In this document: in pieces, positions 12,557 through 25,360 of the stretch | Layout of the letters: each line of letters opens with the position of its first letter | How positions within the stretch are numbered: position 1 is the first letter of the stretch | Source: Ptychodera flava | Lineage: Eukaryota; Hemichordata; Enteropneusta; Ptychoderidae | Assembly (NCBI RefSeq): GCF_041260155.1 | Contig: NC_091932.1 | Location: 3,867,501 to 3,931,500, forward strand | Direction of reading: 5' to 3' | DNA length: 64,000 bases | Made by a program: the position numbers and the translations under genes | The notes under the pieces: model-generated | Database searches by the model: none | The model's input: only the letters and a program-made list of their open reading frames with translations | What the model was told of the DNA's origin: nothing

Positions 12557-14140
12557 CACACTGGGTCCATTACAATGTTTAATTTGCCCCAACACTTGTT
12601 ACACAATTTATAGCAACCGTTTGCCACCTCTGCTAATCCTGTTGACATATTGCCAGTTAGTATTTGCCAGGTTTATAATTGTGCTCTGACATGGTCTCTA
12701 CCATGTACCAGACTTCAAACCTGTGCTCAGAAGTTGTGATGTAAACCCTAATGTGACAGCAAACCACTGATGAAAACAGATATCAAACTTAGCTCTAATA
12801 GGTGCATTGCTCTAACGACAAAGAAGCTGGATTTTATAAATTCCAGAACAAATGATACTAAATCTACATGAAATTTTATACACCTATCTTTCATGATTAG
12901 ACATAAATGGAGGAAAATCTGAAAAATTTTCGAATGTATACTTGTGTCTCCATTGTTTCGGCGATAATGGCGTGTTGCCAACAAGGTTTTGTTCTGGTAA
13001 TTTTGAAGTCTTTCAAAATGAATGGTTGATCGATGTGATCACGACTACAAGGTCTGAAGCATTTGCCAGACAGCTTGAAAGCTACTACTCCTAAACAGGG
13101 CCTAGGTCTACTGCTGTAGGTTGCAAGTCAAAGTCTGTCCTCTCAGATTCATGGCTATTTGAATCCATGTAGATAAACCTTACGAGCAAAGCGTCACTAT
13201 TTTCCAATCTGCAGAGCATTGATGTAATTTATGTCCATGGGTAGAGCATTTACCTTTTTTTAGCTAAATGCTAAATGGAACTTCTCTTTTAAAGGAATTT
13301 TTTATTGTTTCTGATAGATAAGAATGAACACATGCTGCAAAACTTTGCAGAATTTACTTGAAGGGATAGTTTTGATTTTTATTGTACAATGATTAGTGGA
13401 CTTTGTTGTCTTTGTCTAAATGTTGTCAAACGGTTGAGGTGGGTTGACCTTTTGATGACCCTCACTGGCAATAAAATCCTGTGAGATATTTGGTGGTAAG
13501 CACAAAATCACTGATATATCTGAAAATATCTTACTTTTCTCAATTCCAGACTTTAAAAAAAAATTCCAGACCTAAATACCTTATTGCTGACAGACTAGGC
13601 TAGGCCTGTTCCCCATTCTGATTTAATTGCTTGACGTGGCTCAAAGCAAGTGCATTGTTTTTTCGCCTTTATACAAAGAGGGAAATTGATGAATTTCCAT
13701 AAATTTTCGCGATTTTAGCTGGTTTTTCTCAGATTCTCGAGCTTTGCGTAATAAAGGGAAATACCTTAGAGTCAGGGGATTTGAACTAGACTAGGTTGGG
13801 TAACAGGAAACACATTTTTTCCAGGTTGCATTCAATTTTGTTCTACCCAAATATGACAAACTGCCAATGGCTATGAAGATGCACAAGTGCACAAGAGCAT
13901 TTTCGCCACGGATGCATGAAAATCCTAAAATATCCTCCTCAGGTTTTATCAGTTTTAGATTGTATCATGAGTTCATTACTTGATTGTAAATATACTTGAA
14001 CGATGATGTAAGTATATGTGACTTTATGCGATGGATAAAGGCGAAAACAGCCGCATTTACTGGAGCGTGAGCCTGTGTGTTACCTCTACCGCGTCTAAGT
14101 TATACAATGAATGCCATTGCCTTGCCCCTTTTCTATGCAT
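12557..14140. repeat. Interspersed repeat copy B, right piece
   Basis: After the 19-bp direct repeat, AATGTTTAATTT, GCTAATCCTG and later TACTGGAGCGTGAGCC and ACAATGAATGCCA match copy A (3465-3905). About 1.4 kb between the matching segments is absent from copy A or too diverged to see. No coding exon was found. Confidence 0.5.
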
Positions 14141-14278
14141 GACATTGCTGAGCATTTCTCATATTACAGTAATTCAGTATCAAGATACGTTTGCTGAAAA
14201 AGGGACATAAACTCGACTGGGCTGATATGACACACAGCTACAGTGTATAGAAGTATCCTAGCCACATACAAGTATGGC

Positions 14279-14327
14279 GAAAGTGTCCGGCTTTGGCTAC
14301 GAGGCGTAGCCAAAGCCGAACACTTTC
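14279..14327. repeat. Perfect-stem hairpin
   Basis: GAAAGTGTCCGGCTTTGGCTAC (shown here as a 22-base arm, with one mismatch) pairs with GTAGCCAAAGCCGAACACTTTC across a 5-base loop. It is probably a small foldback remnant. Confidence 0.7.
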
Positions 14328-14439
14328 ATCATATTCATAGGGCATAGAAGTACCCCTACCGCAGAGTGGCATGTATGTGTGAGTGCATATACAGGTGCCG
14401 CTTACCAAGCTGTTCATGCAAAAATGTGTTCGTGTGAAG

Positions 14440-14580
14440 TTTTTTCAGCGGGCAGGCAAATTTTAAAACTAATCAGCAGGCTGGGAGAAAATATCGATAT
14501 TTACTGTAGGCGGGGAAGAAATTTCATTACTTTCAGCAGGCGGGGAGAAAATTGTTGACAGTGGGCACCGGAAAATACGT
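14440..14580. repeat. G-rich short tandem repeat
   Basis: TCAGCAGGCGGGGAGAAAAT and variants recur three to four times at 30-40 bp spacing (near 14447, 14480, 14510 and 14537). The following 250 bp are also G-rich (GGGCAGTGGGCA). The function is unknown. Confidence 0.5.
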
Positions 14581-15020
14581 AGAGGGAGGGGAAAGCAGCG
14601 TGGCTGATAGAACTTGATGAGAAATAAAATGCCTCACTTAGAGGGCAGCAATGTTCCAAGGTATACTGCTAACTGCTCGCATGGTTTTGCGTTGATCTGG
14701 GTTGCCCAGTGGGCATCTACTAGTTGGCAATGGGGGTTTCAGTAGTGGGGAGAGGGCAGCGGGGCGTTTGAATTGTTGTGGGGAGCAGGCAGACTGTAGA
14801 TAACGGAGGGCAGTGGGCATCAAAATTCACTGGGAGGACACATTTTCAGTGTATGCCAGTGGAACTTGAAGGGTAGTTACGAACAGCTCTACTTTCCCCT
14901 CAAAATTTTAGGTCAAGGTCAAAAATAAGAAAAATCGGTATATCAACCTTCAAAACATGTTTTGTGATGATTTTGCGAAAGTCATGAACTTTACCAGTTG
15001 GCGGCACCTGCATAGGCCTA

Positions 15021-16080
15021 CACTCAGTGTGACAGTTTTCGGACAGGGTTGTGAATTTCGCCCAAATTCGTTTCGTAAATGACCAGCAATACGAAATCTT
15101 ATTACCATACATTTCGAAACTTTATTGTGGTTATCCTCAAACTCAGTTGACACGACGGGAGTGGTATTTCGGGGCCAAAGTTTTGACCCCATGTTGAAGG
15201 CGTAATAATCGGACTGCAATCCCAGAAATCGGAGGTCGTGTTTTGAATGTGATTAGGAGCTAAGTATTGATAATTTGAACTTCAAACCACCAATTTTTAA
15301 TTTCGATGTGTTTAGAAAACTGTATATAAGAATATTTCGTGATAATTAGTTATGTTTAATCCATGGACGACTCAACTATATTTCGACGTGTATAGCGCTA
15401 GATATCGGACATAGGCTGCCTCTGTGTGTGTTGCTTTCGGCACCTTTTATCGTACGGTGTGGCTAACGTCGCTAAGTTTGTTCAGTGAGTATTACTTATA
15501 ATTGTTTCCATTGCATATTTTGTTTGTATTAGAATCGCACAGGCATTATTTAATAAAAATAGCGAGTATATTTCATCGTATGACATTATTTACCTGTCAA
15601 GTTTTTACGCGGTAAGTCACTTACTACGTTTACACAATTATGCTAAATATTGTCTGTCCGAAAACTTGTACACTTCTTACATTCATTGCGCAGTTTTCGT
15701 TAAAAAACTACATGCAGATCGTAGCGAACAATGGAAATAATATTTTCAAAATCATTATTCTCCCCCACATTCAAAATTCAATGCTAAATAAGGACTTTAG
15801 TCAAAATTTCAGTTACTTTGACCTGACGGCAGTATGTTGACAGTATCACTGACGCGGTGTCAGACGACAATTTGTGACCGCCGCTAGCCGCTCATAGCGA
15901 ACTCAATAGCTTCTGCCAAAAAAACTATCGAAAACGGGACAACAGTGTCACCTGACTTAATATGAGGTCACATGATCTGTAAATCGCTATCGATACGGAG
16001 CGAAGTGAGTGTGGTGTAACTAACAGCATGTCACTAAATGTCCGAAAACTGAGGTCGTCCGAAAACTGTCACACTGAGTG
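15021..16080. mobile_element. Non-autonomous TA-flanked DNA transposon, 1060 bp
   Basis: The ends are perfect 24-bp inverted repeats. The left begins CACTCAGTGTGACAGTTTTC and the right ends in its complement, GAAAACTGTCACACTGAGTG. TA lies directly outside both ends (15019-15020 and 16081-16082), the target duplication of the Tc1/mariner group. A second copy of TGTCCGAAAACTG lies just inside the right end. No transposase frame is present, so this is a deleted derivative. Perfect ends suggest recent activity. Confidence 0.8.
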
Positions 16081-16083
16081 TAT

Positions 16084-16119
16084 AGCTCGCCAGCGACTAC
16101 ATGTAGTCGCTGGCGAGCT
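16084..16119. repeat. 36-bp perfect palindrome
   Basis: AGCTCGCCAGCGACTACA is followed directly by its exact reverse complement, with no loop, centred on CATG. It starts 3 bp from the right end of the 15021-16080 element. Its role is unknown. Confidence 0.9.
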
Positions 16120-16740
16120 CTATGCGCTCACACATTCTTTGTATTTCATGGACAGTAAATGGGAAGTTGACCGTTACTTACCTTTTATACACTAACTCGT
16201 TGAGGTATAAACTAATCAACAGAATCAAACAAAATCGACGAAAAGCTGCTGTAAAGGTGACGATCATCAGTCGAGACGATGGAAATTTGGGAAGTGCTGT
16301 GTATGGTCGAAGCTGTAACTGTGACGTGGTTCATTCGGGATCGCCACAGCTTCAGTGTGGGATTCGAATCATGACTGTTCACTGCCAACGTTGCGGGTTC
16401 AATGTGGGAATTTTTTAAGTTTATATTGTTATTTTAATGCTTATAAATATCATACAATCCCTTTTAAAAGGAATGCAATGTTTCTTTCATGTGTTTTTTA
16501 GAATGAATAAACATTTGCGGTTACAGAATCCGCCTTCCATCGGAATGACAACTTATAATGCTGAAAATAAGGTCATTTCACTTTGCTGTGGTCTACCGCT
16601 CAGCAAAAATCGATTCACACTGTTTTAATCTAATTATTCCAAAGGAGATAACTTGTCGCTTCTTCACAGTTCTTTTGACCTTTGAAAAAGCTTCCCATCC
16701 TTTCTCTCCGTACCGGATACCGACCGATCACTCCGATGCG

Positions 16741-16860
16741 ATGGAGCGATTGAGCATGAGCGGCCAGGAACAGGGATTTCCTTATGTGCGCCCTCTGGGA
16801 GATCGTTTGAAAATGAGGCGGGATATCCCTCCAGCCAGCCTGGAAGTGCAAGCTGTGTAA
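16741..16860 (+). CDS. Possible short coding segment, unrecognised
   Basis: A frame beginning ATGGAGCGATTGAGC encodes MERLSMSGQEQGFPYVRPLG and ends about 39 codons later. CG-rich codons and the composition look protein-like. There is no recognised family. It may be the first exon of an unseen gene, but no downstream partner was identified, and the Harbinger-like insertion at 17045 follows at once. Low confidence. Confidence 0.2.
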   Translation: MERLSMSGQEQGFPYVRPLGDRLKMRRDIPPASLEVQAV

Positions 16861-17044
16861 CTGTAGAGACGGAGGGACCCTGATACAGCTAATTGACGTT
16901 GTTAAATACTGATATTGACAAATATGGTGGGCAACGGTGGATAAGGAACCACACGTTGAGCGTAAAGAGAACAGTAGGGTAAGTACTTGGTGTAGCGATA
17001 ACCGATTGTTTGATTCTCGATCGTGGTGAAGTTGATAAGCCTAA

Positions 17045-19651
17045 GGGACGATTCAGAATTTACTTCCGGGGGGTGGAGGATTTTCAGGGGGGGGGCACCC
17101 ATTTTTCCCAGGAAAATTTAGGGGGGGCAGACAAAAATACCACAATCTTTTAGGGGGGGCCAAGGAAAAAAAACATCAATTCAATATTTGCCCAGTATTT
17201 CTGATCAGTGATCTCTACAAAAGAGCACCGTAGACGCTACCTGGGTGACAGATAAACTCAACATGTTTAGTTAAACTCCTTTAGCTGCCAAATTCGGTAA
17301 TATTCACAGTGGTTTGTTTTATGCATCTACTGCAGTATCTTGTTCTCCTCCCTGAAGTGTTATGAAATGTCCAGTATTTAGCGTGTCAATACAAACCATA
17401 CAGTGAACAGTCAGGGTTGTTTTTGTTGAAAAGAGATCTCAGATCAAGTCCAGACTAGAATTCATTTATCAACAATAACAATGGTCATTTATGTTCACAC
17501 TGTTATGTTGCTAAATACAGCATTGGGTGTTCTATGTAGTGATAGAATAACAAACAAATGCTGATACACAGAGATGAACATTGAACAAATGCTAAAAATT
17601 ACAGCAAATGTCTTTTTAAGGTTGGGTTTACCTTGTAGCTTGTAAAGCAGTTGAAAGTTGCATGATAAAGAAGTGTTAATTTATGCAAATGTATGCAAAT
17701 CACCTGATTTCTTGGCTTCTTTTGCCTCCCAATTTCAAAATTTCCAACGAATTTAACTCCACTCCGGCTGGGTCAAATTTTCTGAAATTTCACATTATGT
17801 TTTTTAAATGCTATATAACACAACAACTATCAATTGGTTTTGTTTGGCAATAAAGCTCTTACATTTTTAATAAGAGGCATTTTGAATAAGAGGCATTTTA
17901 ATTTTGCTGATCATGATTTTAATCAATTATTAGAGTGTCAGTCTTTAAACCCCTACAATTTTAAAATGAAGATGGATAATGCCAAGTAAAATAGTTGTTT
18001 TTTTCTACATGAATAATATCCTTTCAAGTGAAATTTTTCATTTCAGAAAATACTGTCTAGTTTTCGACTTAAATTAATTTTTATCATTAATACAAAAATT
18101 GAGGTTTTTTACCCCAAATATACACCCACTTCATCCTTTGAGTAAACTACTGTTAATGCTACTCTTCTTTTCCTCTCCTTTTTTCTATGTTTCATTCTCA
18201 TCAATTTTACCCTTTCTAAATTTTTTAAATGTTCTACATAACTTTTTACAGTGCTTACATCTACTATAAACTTTTTTGAAAATAAATTTATGGCCGTCTC
18301 ATCTTCAAGGTGCTTTTCAAGGAATAGGTTTTAATGTTGAAAATAAAAATATTATGTATTACTGTCAAAAATATATGGTGAAAAATTTACAAAAGGGTTG
18401 ATTTTCCAATAATCCTGTATGTGCATCCAGAAGATCATGTGGCACTGCACCAATGCTATGGTGTTGGATTGTTGAAATATTGTGTACACAAGAAATTTGC
18501 TATAGTCCAAGAAGTGATCTCAGTGTGTATGAGGCTAGGAGAAATGTGGATAGGCTTACACATTGTGTATTGATGCTAATACTTTTGTGTCCCATTCATT
18601 CTGATATGTATAATCAAAGATTTCACAGTGGCGGCTGGCAGAAAAGGCAAAAAAACAAATTAACATGTATTGTTTCGTGTCATCTGAAAACATGCACATC
18701 ATGACTATTTAAAAATTAAAGTTTGTTAAAAAAAATTTGAAATATGAATGCTCTGTCAATTTTGAAAAATACTGCTGACAAAATGTGAATTTTGACTTGC
18801 ACAGGGTTATCTGCATTTTAATATGAACATTGGATTGTGAATGGAATGAGCAGAATAACATGTGAATTCATGTTTTGGATAAGGTGTTTTGTTCAAGAAA
18901 TGTTCTAAAATATTCCTCAGCATTGTTGCTTTCAGTGGCAGCAACTTGGTTTTATGACAACCAAATTAGAAAAAAAGAGAAAATTAAAAACAAGTTGGCT
19001 TTCACCAATTTTAATTCCTAATGTTTAAAACTTTCAACGTGAGTCTGCAAATATTCAGCATCATCAAATGAAAATGTATGCTGAACGTGTGCATGTACAT
19101 GTACATCTCACTTTCCAGAAATATCTGGATATCTGCAAATGATGTACAATTAAACTTCTAGATATATATCACTTTGCCAATTATCTGCTCCTCTGATTTT
19201 CTGTTCACCATTTCTAACTGACATCTTTGCTTGTCTTTGTGTGCATCATATGTATCAGTGAGACATAACGAAAAAACTATTCATATTTAGTAATTAACTT
19301 TTCTTCAGAAATTTACAACCAGATATGTTTATTGCTACCCTTTCCAAAAGTGTGCCACTTGCAGTCCCTGCAAATCATTCTTTTTATAGTCATATAACCC
19401 TGGAATGATTTGTTATATCATCGATTAGATGTCCACTACAGTTCCTGCAACTTGTTAGACTGGATATGTCTATAATTTATAAGCATGCATGTATATATTC
19501 GGGGGGGGGATGGAAAAAAACAGGAAAGATGAGGGGGGGGCCATAGATTTTTTCTATAATTTACTAAGGGGGGGGGGGGCCATGGAAAAAAATCACCGAG
19601 AAAATAGAAAATCCTCCACCCTCCCCCTGGAAGTAAATTCTGAATCGTCCC
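17045..19651. mobile_element. Harbinger-like non-autonomous element, 2.6 kb
   Basis: The inverted ends begin GGGACGATTCAGAATTTACT and remain alignable for about 40 bp into a G-run. TAA flanks both sides (17042-17044 and 19652-19654). A 3-bp TAA duplication with G-starting ends is typical of PIF/Harbinger. Just inside each end are repeated runs of 7-13 G next to CCATGGAAAAAA or similar. No transposase frame was found. A dispersed repeat copy (17620-18153) lies inside. Confidence 0.75.
17620..18153 (+). repeat. Dispersed ~500-bp repeat, copy 1
   Basis: From GGTTGGGTTTACCTTGTAGC to AGTAAACTACTGTTAATGC it aligns along its length with 23818-24307. It sits inside the Harbinger-like element. The copies differ by many small changes. 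The family is not recognised, and no reverse transcriptase or transposase is seen. Confidence 0.8.
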
Positions 19652-19654
19652 TAA

Positions 19655-21352
19655 TGGCGGCCGGCGGCTCCACGCTCAATGTTTATGGAACGCGATCGAC
19701 GGGTTTGAACAAAACCCCAAAACAGTCATGTATACAGCTTTGCGTTAGGCCCTACTAGTAAAGATTCATTTTCGCGGAGTTCATGGGTGCGTATAAATCT
19801 GATTATCTGACATCTGTACCGAGCCGTTTTCTGGTTTGTAAGTCTTATTTGTCTTAGGGCCATGCAGATGTATGGGTCCTATACATGCACCTTGCGTGAT
19901 GGCGTATACAGACAGAGCACAACTTGTTCAAGCCTTGTAATTTTATGCGAAGAAGATAACTAAGGCAATAAAACATATATCAAGGATCAGCAAGCCTTTC
20001 CTAGTGTCTCTATAATTTTGAATTGTATGACTTTAAAATTATATACCTTTTCATTGTCATTCGTAGTATTTCCGCTACTTACTGTTCACGCCCACGAACT
20101 ATGAAAGTGTTTTATGCTGAATTTATATGACACAAGAACGAACAAGAGAAAAGAAAGATTAATAATAATCTGACATCTTAGAATGTGATCATGGCAGCGG
20201 ATTTTATTGGGTATCCTTCTCTGAACAGACAGACAAACAACACAACACAACACAACCAAAATAATATTCTACATACCGTGTCATGAAATTTGTGACTGGG
20301 GTCTCTGACAGACTTGCCATATATTTTTTGAAGAGATCAAATGTCGGAAGAACAATAATATAACTGAATAAATGTAATATGAAGAAATCGGTAGGCATAA
20401 TCTCTGAATCAATTGATATAGGGGAACCAAGCAGTTATAGTATGCATGCTTGTAAAAATGTTGCAAGTCGACATCTGGCTTATTGAAAATATAATATTTA
20501 TGGGGTAATGACAGATAAAAAAAATGTGCATATCGGAGGAAAATATGCCGTGATTCACAATAGTTAGATCAGGGAACAAACTCAGAAATTATCACAGTCC
20601 CTCCATCAAAGACTTGATTGTTTAGAAGTTATATTTGTGTATGTTTGTAATATTAAAGCTAAAAAGCATGCCCGTAATTTGTCAAAGTCAGGAGACCATC
20701 ATTTTGAACCGGAAAAATATATAGGGCAATTTTTTTCCTACTGTGAGGGATATAAACCCAAGAACTCCGGCAGTAGTATTTTATTACATGCTCTCCTCAG
20801 TTAACACTATCTGGCATTTAGTTGCATGCGGGGCATTCTCGAACAAGTTTACCATTATTGATCCAAGAAAGATGAATGATCCTATTTGATTTACAGCTTT
20901 CATTTCTTGCTGTTCAAAAGTCTCACACTTAGTGAAGTTTTCATTGAAGAGAAATTGTACCCAACAAAGGGACATACATATGCCTCTTATATTTGGAGGG
21001 ATTGCAGATCACTTTGTCAAAACATCAATCCAACATGATGTTGGATTTGGTCAAGCAAGAAAAATGTGAAACATACATTATCTTGCTAGCTGATAACATT
21101 ACTTGCAGCAATGGGTATCTGTTAGAAAACAAAATTAGGAAACTATAAGATGTGATTGCATGGCTTTTGTGATACAGTCATTGTGAAAGATATGTAGTCC
21201 TCTCTCTGTCTTGAAATCCTGGAAATTTTTTTCAAGTCAACTGTCCAATATAGATAACACAATGTAGACTTTTTCAAAACTCATTCAGTTCATAATTTTG
21301 GTTAGTAATTTTTTCATAAATTGATTTTCATATAATATCTTTCTCATCACAG
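19655..21352. other. Stretch upstream of first recognised exon
   Basis: The first 200 bp, flanking the Harbinger-like element, are CG-rich and the rest is AT-rich. The first recognised exon at 21353 starts in phase 1, so at least one upstream exon with the signal peptide must exist. No candidate could be identified here. Confidence 0.4.
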
Positions 21353-21736
21353 AGCTACTGCCCACAAAACCACGTGGTGAAACAGACATGGTCCTGAAGC
21401 CTGGCTCAATACTGTACATCCAGTCACCAAATTACCCAGCAAATTACCACATCAACTCATGGTGCATATGGAAAGTGACAGCTGAGTCAGGAAAACCAAT
21501 GACCATCAACTTTAGAGATTTCGCAACTGAGAAGGGTTACAATTGGGTAGACATACCGGTAGGTGGAGGCAGTACGTGATGAAACTGACCTGTCAACTGT
21601 TAGCTTTGGCTTTTAGGAATGGATTACATACCACCTTGTGTGACAGACTCTAGCAGTTTGTGTATCACCTTAAGCAGTGATGACACTGTCAACTTCAGAG
21701 GATTTCTACTGTATACCAGTATTGATGAAAGGCACA
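21353..21736 (+). pseudogene. Exon: CUB 1, frameshifted
   Basis: The acceptor TCATCACAG opens in phase 1 and the donor GTGAGT follows at 21737. The frame reads ELLPTKPRGETD, then IQSPNYPANYH and CIWKV, a CUB first half, and NFRDFATEKGYNWVDI. After DI the octamer TACCGGTA (21554-21561) adds codons Pro-Val compared with paralogues (VDIG). The frame is then lost. DETDLSTVSFGF appears in one frame and SDDTVNFRGFLLYTSI in another, so at least two frameshifts are present. The closest relative in the window is the exon at 54722-55090 (ELL..., DETDLTT). Confidence 0.8.
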
Positions 21737-22040
21737 GTGAGTAGTGCATGTATTCCTAGTTGTGATACAGTCATGATCTTTTGAAAAGTGAAAGGATTTG
21801 TACTTAGTTACAAAAATATGTATTCCAATATTTTGGTATTTACCTTGTACTCCTTTTGTCACCAAAGTTTGTCTGACCTAATTCTCTTTTAACAAAATGA
21901 AAAGACATGCATAATGCAAGACTGATAACATACAACATAAAGAGATTAAGTGCAATTGATATGCTTTAAAATCCAAATTGTAACTATGGCAGAGATTAAG
22001 AGTTATTGAAATTTGGTCAAAATTTATTCTATCACTGCAG

Positions 22041-22257
22041 CTGATATAAGTGAACCTAAACCAGACCCTACGGCAACTTCCCTGCCACCTCAGCCTTGTG
22101 GACAGCATGTTATTGTTCCTGCCAGTGGCAATGTCAACATCACTGCCCCAAACTACCCTCGTTACTATGACAAAAAACTGAACTGTGAATGGACATTGAA
22201 TTCTACAACAGGAGGGCGAATCATAGTGACTTTTATTGACTTTGAGACAGAGTAAAG
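22041..22257 (+). pseudogene. Exon: linker plus CUB 2 first half, nonsense
   Basis: A phase 1 acceptor leads to a Pro-rich linker (EPKPDPTATSLPPQP), then CGQHVIVPASGNVNITAPNY and CEWTLNSTTGGRIIVTFIDF. The exon ends FETE, stop (TAA at 22253-22255), then AG|GTAAGT. The stop sits where paralogues have an ordinary residue, most simply CAA to TAA. Phase 2 at the end joins correctly to the next exon at 24539. Confidence 0.85.
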
Positions 22258-23817
22258 GTAAGTGACTGATGTGAGTAACTTTTGTAAAAGCTCAGGCAAC
22301 AGACAGCTCATCGTCACTGGCTAATTGTGGCTTGCTGACTGCAATATATGCCTTTTTCATCATCCAGAAATAGTTTGTACTGCCTGGGCTTTGCAGTGAC
22401 AAAGTTAAACATTCAAAGTGTCCATTTATAGAGCTTCAGACATACAAACCCTGTATTTGTCAATATTTATAGATGCCTTTGCTGTAACTGCATAGCACAT
22501 AACAATGGGAAATTCAATATGTCAGTTTCAAGTTATGTGGAAAATACATCCTGTAAGAGATTTTCAACTGTCATCACTACAGGCACTGCTCAAGCACTTT
22601 GTTTGACTGGAAGTGGGGGCTAATTGTATGTTGTGTTACCAGGTGATATGTAAACAGGGACTACAAATAGCCTACTCTTATTGACTGTAACCTGTATTGT
22701 AATGCACTCAGGTGCGATGCAGTTGCAACAAGGCTGTAAAACTTGAAAAATATGCATGGAAGAAACTCACTTTCCACCAGTTCCCTGTCGTGGGTGTGTG
22801 GAGAACATTGACAGTGGAGGGTTTTGTCTATGCAGAGAATGAAATCTTTGTAAAGACAGGTGAATGAGCTGGGTTCACTATACCATACCCATGATGAAGC
22901 TATCCAAACTAAAAAGGAGAAACTTGGCTTCGTCTGTGTAAAAAGGGATCAAATATGAAATCAATAAATCTGCAACATATTATACATTTGAATTTTCTAA
23001 CATTGATCCTGGAAAGCAAATATTTTGGTTTTTAATGGCAAATGTAAGATAAACATGTTGTTACGCCATAAAGCATGGGTTAACCCTTGTCAACGTAAAT
23101 AAATATCAAACATTGTGTTTCATCAAGTATAGCATCTCATACTTGATACAGCAGAAATGATGTAGGGATCTGACTTGATTTTTAAAACATTGGAAAAACA
23201 TCTCTCATTCATGTCAATTTTTCTTACCACTTTGCTTGTAGTATTGTGATCATCAAGCCATGGTCTACAGTGCCATAAATTTTAGCCAAATTTTGGAAAA
23301 ATGTAGGGTTCCCTCATGCGAAGAAGTAAAAAATCTCTGCACTTCCTGGTTACCAACCTTCAAGTACATATACTTGGAAGTGTACATCCGTGCATGGGGA
23401 GTATCTCGAAGTAAGCCAATAGACAACATGAAAAACAGATGAATTTTTGATTTTTGAAAAATTGACAACCATAACATGAAGTGTTGTATGAGTCCAGGAA
23501 TATCTTTCAAAAGTATATGGATACTCCACCATACATCTTATACTAATAAGCTGTAAGGAAGGCATACATGAATATCATTACCTCAACTCTCACTGTGACC
23601 TTTTGATTCATTTCTGTTTGACACAATAACATGATAAATTGATTTTGATCTGTTCATATCAATTTGAAATGCAATGATTTACTTTGAATGTTGCAAGTGT
23701 GCAAATGATGACCAAGCAAGGGGTGTGTGTTGTCATGCTGAATCCAACACAGCGTATTTTGCTCAAAAATCACTTTTTTGTAATATTCATATGTTGTTAA
23801 CCCAAGATTAAAATATT

Positions 23818-24307
23818 GGTTGGGTTCACCTTTTAGCTTGTCAAACAGTTGTAAGTTGCATGATATAGAGGTGTTAATTTATGCAAATGTATGCAAATCA
23901 CCCAATTTCCTGATTTCTTTTCCTCCCAATTTCAAAATTTCCAAAGAATTTACCAGGTCAAATTTTCTGAAATTTTTACATTATGTTCTTTAAATGCTAT
24001 ATAACAAAACGCTATTTTGTTTGACAATAAAGTTCTTACATTTTAAATGAGAGGCATTTTAATGTTGCTAATAATGATTTTGATCACTTTTTTTAATGTC
24101 AGTCTTTCAATCCATGCCATTTTAGAATGAGGATAGATTGTGCAAAATAAATTAGTCTTTTTTCTACATATTCTCTTCTTTCAAGTGAAATATTACATTT
24201 CAGAAAATAGCATCAAGTTTTTGACTATTGATGTTTATCATTAATACCAAAATTGAAGTTTTTAACCCCAAATATACCCCTTTCATCTTTCGAATAAACT
24301 ACTACCA
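23818..24307 (+). repeat. Dispersed ~500-bp repeat, copy 2
   Basis: GGTTGGGTTCACCTTTTAGC through GAATAAACTACTACCATAA aligns with 17620-18153. It lies in the intron between the two halves of CUB 2. Confidence 0.8.
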
Positions 24308-24538
24308 TAATAAACTTTACACTCCCGGCGTTTTAGAAATATATAGTATGAGAGGTTCCCTTGTCATCTTTCATGAGAAATATTGCTTTGAAAAAAACTG
24401 TGTTGGCAACATGCAGCGCCACCTTAATCTCATGAGGTCAGCCCCATTGTGATGTTGGTTTTGATAAGCTGTTATTGCCCTTCTTACATGATTAATTTGC
24501 ATTGAACATTGTGACATCAATTTGACCATGTCTCCCAG

Positions 24539-24723
24539 GAAAGATTATCTTGAAATTGGTGATAGCAATGATGTCTCTGACAAGTCCAGCAGACTTAGGG
24601 TTATCTCTGGAGAGGAAATTCCAAATGCATTCATATCTCACCGATCTCAAATATGACTGCACTTTGTCACTGATGATAGTGAAACCAGAAGAGGCTTTCA
24701 TATTGAGTTTGAAAAAGACACAA
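24539..24723 (+). pseudogene. Exon: CUB 2 second half, nonsense
   Basis: The acceptor CTCCCAG and phase 2 complete an Arg codon. The frame reads KDYLEIGDSNDVSDKSSRLR, then VISGEEIPNAFISHRSQI, stop, LHFVTDDSETRRGFHIEF. The TGA at 24654-24656 replaces the Trp found here in paralogues (VWLTF, LWMKF). The exon ends phase 1 at GTAAAT. Otherwise the exon is undamaged. Confidence 0.85.
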
Positions 24724-25256
24724 GTAAATGAATGCTATAATCATTAAGATACTCTGTACTTAGCTTTGCATAGGTTATCCTGCATTAGAATGAGTTTCCA
24801 AAATGCATCTACCGTATTCTCCACAATTTAAACACCTAGACCTGAACCAAAAACTTAGGGTATCCATTTGAATCACAGAACATAGGTTTCTTGACATGAA
24901 AATAGAGTGTACTTTTATATTTATCCCTTCCTAACCTTCAATGAGGAAGATTCCATGAAAGAAGTATTTACCTAAATGAATGACAAAACTTATGTTGGTC
25001 AAAAATAACACAAAGCTTGTCACTGTCTGAGCAAGTTAAGTATTTTCATTTAATTTTCACAGATATACTGGTAAAAAAATATAAAAACCTTTTCAAAGTT
25101 GTCAAATTACATCATTTTTGGATGCTTTGTTTCGTACCATTAAGAGAAGTATTTCACCTTTAGGTGGTTAGTTTTGATACTGTACTCTATATAGATAAAT
25201 ATTTGTACGGTATATGTTAACAGAGCATTTAATTCTAATTCTTGTTCCTTCTTAAG

Positions 25257-25360
25257 GTTGTGAAAAGCAGTTCCAAATTCTTCCTGGAACCCCTCATCAA
25301 TTGATCCATGTTTCATATGGAAACAATGAATTTTGCAACTGTCAGTTAAATACATTGTAT
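25257..25360 (+). pseudogene. Exon: CUB 3 first half, eroded
   Basis: A pyrimidine-rich tract ends in TTCTTAAG, and the phase 1 frame gives SCEKQFQILPGTPHQLIHV, then YGNNEFCNCQL. This fits a CUB beginning (Cys, then the NYP..Y..N..C region) with a few residues missing. The donor TAT|GTACCT is weak, and the exon ends phase 0 while the next needs phase 1. It is the least certain of the exons. Confidence 0.45.

Noticed and set aside
16122-16418. A 98-codon open frame with several Cys and a basic start
   Set aside because: No domain, no splice signals, and it starts beside the palindrome in non-coding sequence.
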